Assembly: GCA_950106755.1 (NCBI GenBank)
Contig: OX467082.1
Span: 21,514,001-21,578,000, forward strand
Length of the DNA: 64,000 bases
DNA from: Climacium dendroides
Taxonomy: Eukaryota; Streptophyta; Bryopsida; Hypnales; Climaciaceae
Reading direction: 5' to 3'
A program made the position numbers and the translations under genes. The notes under the pieces are model-generated. The model was not told the origin of the DNA. It saw only the letters and a program-made list of their open reading frames with translations, and made no database searches. Below are positions 61,065 to 64,000 of this stretch, piece by piece. The first letter of the stretch is position 1, and every line of letters starts with the position of its first letter.

Positions 61065-61097
61065 AACGTGACGTGACGTGACGAAACGTGACGTGAC
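61065..61097. promoter_or_regulatory. TGACGTGACG-type array (bZIP/TGA-like sites)
   Basis: ACGTGACGTGACGTGACG, then AAACGTGACGTGAC: five ACGTGA units in 33 bp. TGACG/ACGT cores are known binding sites of plant bZIP factors. The placement in the divergent promoter is suggestive; no binding is proven. Confidence 0.5.
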
Positions 61098-61223
61098 TTT
61101 CCTCAAGAGAAAATCGCAAACTGAGGGCTACAATTGGGACGGGAACCAACGGAGATTGCAAACCCTCGTCCGTTCAGATGCCGAACTTCAGCAACCCAAG
61201 ACGAGAGGAACCCCAGCGACATA

Positions 61224-61242
61224 CCTGACCTGACCTGACCTT
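61224..61242. repeat. CCTGA pentamer repeat in the divergent promoter
   Basis: CCTGACCTGACCTGACC, three and a half units. Short and of unknown role. Confidence 0.7.
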
Positions 61243-61375
61243 GCTTCCTCCGGCGGATTGGAAGAGCAAAGACGAAGACGCCCGGGCGCTGCTCCCCACA
61301 CGCCGAGAGTGCCAAATCCGTAACAATGAACGCAACGAAGTCGTCAACCCCGGGCTTGGCCATGGGAGCTTTTTG

Positions 61376-61388
61376 GTTAGGGTTAGGG
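61376..61388. promoter_or_regulatory. telo-box-like motif upstream of ATM
   Basis: GGTTAGGGTTAGGGT contains the reverse of the plant telo-box core AACCCTAA. Such motifs are common near starts of housekeeping and replication-related plant genes. The site may also lie in the URT1 upstream region. Confidence 0.45.
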
Positions 61389-61794
61389 TATCTGCCAGTG
61401 TCATTCTTACACGGTCATGGGCCCACCCCACTCCAAGTCTCCTAGGAAGGAAGTCAAGGAAGAAGGAAGGGGATTTCATCCTCATGGACGGATGAGAAAC
61501 GGATTCTACGTCCGCTACAGACATACTCGTTCCTGCTCACTGCCGAGGGGTGTGAACTTCTTTCCTTGGTTGCCACCATTCTGTTGTTGGCTTGTGGATG
61601 GATTTGCTTGCATGTGCAGATCTCTTCGAGTCCCACCGCGGCCCTGCATGCAGACATCAACCCAATTAGCGGACGCAAAGCTCTTCCGGTGCAAATCCAA
61701 CTGCTCAATGTGAAGGGGGACGGCGGAGGCTCTTGTACTTCGATTGCTTCGAGGCAGGTTTGATCGGGTTTCAATGTGAAGAAGCTTGGTGGAG

Positions 61795-64000
61795 ATGATC
61801 GGCGTGGTAGATGTGGAGGATCTCAATATTAAGCTCGTCTCCGAGCGCGCCAAAGCTCGGGAGGTCAGTAGAATTACTGAAGGAATTCCACTCAAGTCAC
61901 TCTCTCCAGTTGAATCAATGGAGACCTTGAATAGATGTGACGCTGGTTGGGATTGCGCATGACTTTCAAATTGCAGTTTCTCATGCTGCTGCTTGTTGTT
62001 GTTATTTCGTCTGGACTAAGGCTCTAATTGTGGGAAGCAGGATGGCGTGAGAGCTTTGGGGAGCTACTTAGAGGGCGCGACTGGGTTGCGGATTTGCCCT
62101 TTGCTGGACCAGCAAACGGCGATTCTGCGTGCCAACGATCGCATTCCTTGTAAGTTGCGAAATGGATGGACGTTGCCAATTCACAGATGAGTTGTGCGCT
62201 TGATACCTTCAACCCTAAAGACTTCGTGGCGGGAAAGGGTCTGTTAGGCTGATCGGATTGGGTGAATAAATGTTAGTGAGATGGGTTCGAACTTGATATC
62301 ACCAGATTCAGTGAAGAACGTTGCGTGTGTTGCTGAAGACAGGAAATATTAATTGAACAGAAGGATTCCCATATGACCTCCACCATACCGCTAAAGAGAA
62401 CACATGAGACTCAATTTGGGTGAATTCCTTCACCAGGTCTGTTGGGTACTGATTTGTGCGGTCATGTGGTGGTGCTGTAGCTGCAACATGGCCAGGGGTT
62501 TTGCATGCTCTGTGCGAATGCATCAGGATGGAGGTGGCGTCCAGCAAGAAGCGAGGGCCTAAACCTATCTTTGCGAAGACCTTGAGAAACTTGGTCCACA
62601 AAGCAGAAGATACAAGTCGTTCAGGTGCACTTGCTTGCTCTCTTGTCCGCTCTTCTGATGGTCGGCTCCTTGGCCTCTTGCTCTGCACTAGTCAGACCGA
62701 TCTAAGACTTGTTGAAGGCTTCCTGTCGAATTTTCTATTTTTTGGTTTGTAATCTGATCCTGAGGACGTCAGATGCCAACCTGATTGAGCCGCATTTACA
62801 TCTTCAGTCTCTCTGGTTTGACAGGGAGGACTCATTTTCTTCTTCGCAAGATCAAAAGATTGTTTCAGCATATTCTCGACATGCTGCTAGAGGTACCGGC
62901 TTTTTCGTCCGATTATAGCCACATGCTGCGTGAGCTCCTTCCTGATGTGGAATATCGCCTGCGCATGGGCAAGAAGATCTACAACGGTACTATGACAACA
63001 TTGCTGCCCCTCAGATAAGGATTAAGTTATGTCTATGTTATCGTGTTACATGGAAAATATCTGCTTCATTCAGTCTCATAACTACCCCTACCTCTGACTC
63101 CTTCGCATTCTTGTGTAGATCTTGTGACCTATTATTTAGCGAAGGCGAAGGAAATTGTCCACGACCGCTCTTTCGAACCGACTGTGGCTAAAGAAGAAGC
63201 CTTTAGGAATACTTTAACATTGCTCATTTTACTGCAAAATCCGCCTGGAGATTTAGCTGCATATGTCAAGGACGACATCGTCGATGGCTTCTGTAAAATC
63301 TTTGCATTTAATAGGTATTGATCTTCATCTGCAATATCCAGCTCCAGCTTTCGTTGGTGATGAAAATTGTGTTTATCATCTAATTTCCTGAACTTCGTGT
63401 TTATCTAGAAGTGACTGAGCAGTCACTAGAAGAAAACTATCAAGGGTTATTCTAGAAAACCTAGCTACGTTAAATCCTGACAGTGGTAACGTCATTTATG
63501 GTAATGGTAATGTGCCTAGGTTTTCTTGAATACGTTGTGGGGGTGGGGGGTACTTATGAGAGCTGCACTGGGCCAGGTTTTGTTCACTTTGATTTACTTG
63601 TTTTGCTCCTGGGACTGTACCACATGTTTATCTATCGCTTCTGCTTCAAAACCCGTTCCTTTTTCTTGTTTGCGTGATTATTGTGATTTGTTTAACCAAA
63701 GACGGTGACCTGTGGGGTGCAGAGATGAAGACCGAATAACTAAAAAGCTTGTCTCATCGTTGAATGCATTTCTGGTAGCAGACGGATTGAATTTGGGAGA
63801 TGAGGTGGTGAAGCTCCATACTAGTTTTCGGCCATTTATGGTGCGTACGTGGTTAACCACACGAGATCGGGACTTGAAGGTGAGTATTTAATGTGTTTGC
63901 TGATACTTTTCGTCGTGGAACAGTTTTACTAGTCGGTATTGCAGCTGTTATTTTATCATGCTTGCCCGTTTTAATTGTGAGAATTAAAGATATTTGAGAT
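61795..64000 (+). CDS. ATM: serine/threonine kinase ATM, N-terminal part (runs off the window)
   Basis: Six exons are seen: 61795-61863, 62041-62149, 62481-62624, 62825-62986, 63119-63314, 63723-63879; the seventh lies beyond the end. They encode 279 in-frame residues. The N-terminus (DLNIKLVSERAKARE then GVRALGSYLEG) matches the Tel1/ATM N-terminal (TAN) motif. Further blocks typical of plant ATM follow: KPIFAKTLRNLVHKAED, VEYRLRMGKKIY, LLQNPPGDL, then DGLNLGDEV and WLTTRDRDLK. ATM is a very large PI3K-like kinase that signals DNA double-strand breaks; the kinase domain is not in this window. All junctions are GT-AG and keep phase. The ATG at 61795 is the first that opens the frame; an upstream ATG at 61774 is followed at once by a stop. 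Confidence 0.93.

Larger units (their letters stand above)
60731..61794. promoter_or_regulatory. divergent promoter region between URT1 and ATM
   Basis: About 1.06 kb separates the two start codons, which face away from each other. It contains the TGACG array at 61065-61097, the CCTGA repeat at 61224-61242 and the telo-box at 61376-61388. Transcription starts cannot be placed, so part of this is 5' UTR. Confidence 0.6.

Noticed and set aside
62281..62296. GGGTTCGAACTTG near ATM as a possible tRNA or Pol III box
   Set aside because: Lies in an ATM intron with no tRNA fold around it.

Overview
This is a nuclear, AT-rich land-plant window carrying five multi-exon genes in a background of old, degraded repeats. 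The gene content points to a plant. There is a plastid NDH-complex subunit (NdhO), a plant-type LRR receptor kinase, a URT1-type RNA uridylyltransferase, a plastid Rieske/PAO-family oxygenase and the start of ATM. GT-AG introns are frequent and plant telomere-like TTTAGGG motifs occur. Gene spacing, AT-rich intergenic DNA and the absence of intact retrotransposon coding regions would fit a bryophyte, perhaps a moss of the Sphagnum type. That placement is inference only. All exon models below were built by hand from splice signals, reading phase and family resemblance; every one keeps phase across all its junctions.

Layout: 1-7.4 kb is intergenic with a 43-bp tandem repeat, dispersed repeats and a GC-richer islet at 5.4-6.0 kb. 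7.54-12.89 kb (minus) is a six-exon Rieske [2Fe-2S] oxygenase of the PAO/TIC55/PTC52 family. 13-23.6 kb is repeat-rich DNA with a large palindrome. 23.67-26.02 kb (minus) is a seven-exon ndhO, whose exons are mostly too short to appear as long ORFs. 26.95-29.29 kb is a complete non-autonomous CACTA transposon with terminal inverted repeats, a 3-bp target duplication and a 14-copy 38-bp subterminal array. 32.78-40.66 kb (minus) is a 17-exon LRR receptor kinase. 41-54 kb holds long hairpins, a Stowaway-like element with a nested MITE, a foldback MITE, a 203-bp tandem repeat and a satellite-like field of about 175-bp units. 54.66-60.73 kb (minus) is URT1. ATM starts at 61.80 kb (plus), diverges from URT1 and runs off the window.

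The genes do not form a single pathway. NdhO and the Rieske protein both act in the chloroplast (cyclic electron flow; tetrapyrrole or related oxygenation). URT1 and ATM share a roughly 1-kb head-to-head promoter region with TGACG-type motifs and a telo-box. The most noteworthy non-gene structures are the CACTA element with its palindromic array and two near-perfect hairpins (45-bp and 73-bp arms) at 43.0-43.5 kb that look like young small-RNA loci. No intact transposase, reverse transcriptase, tRNA or rRNA gene was recognised.
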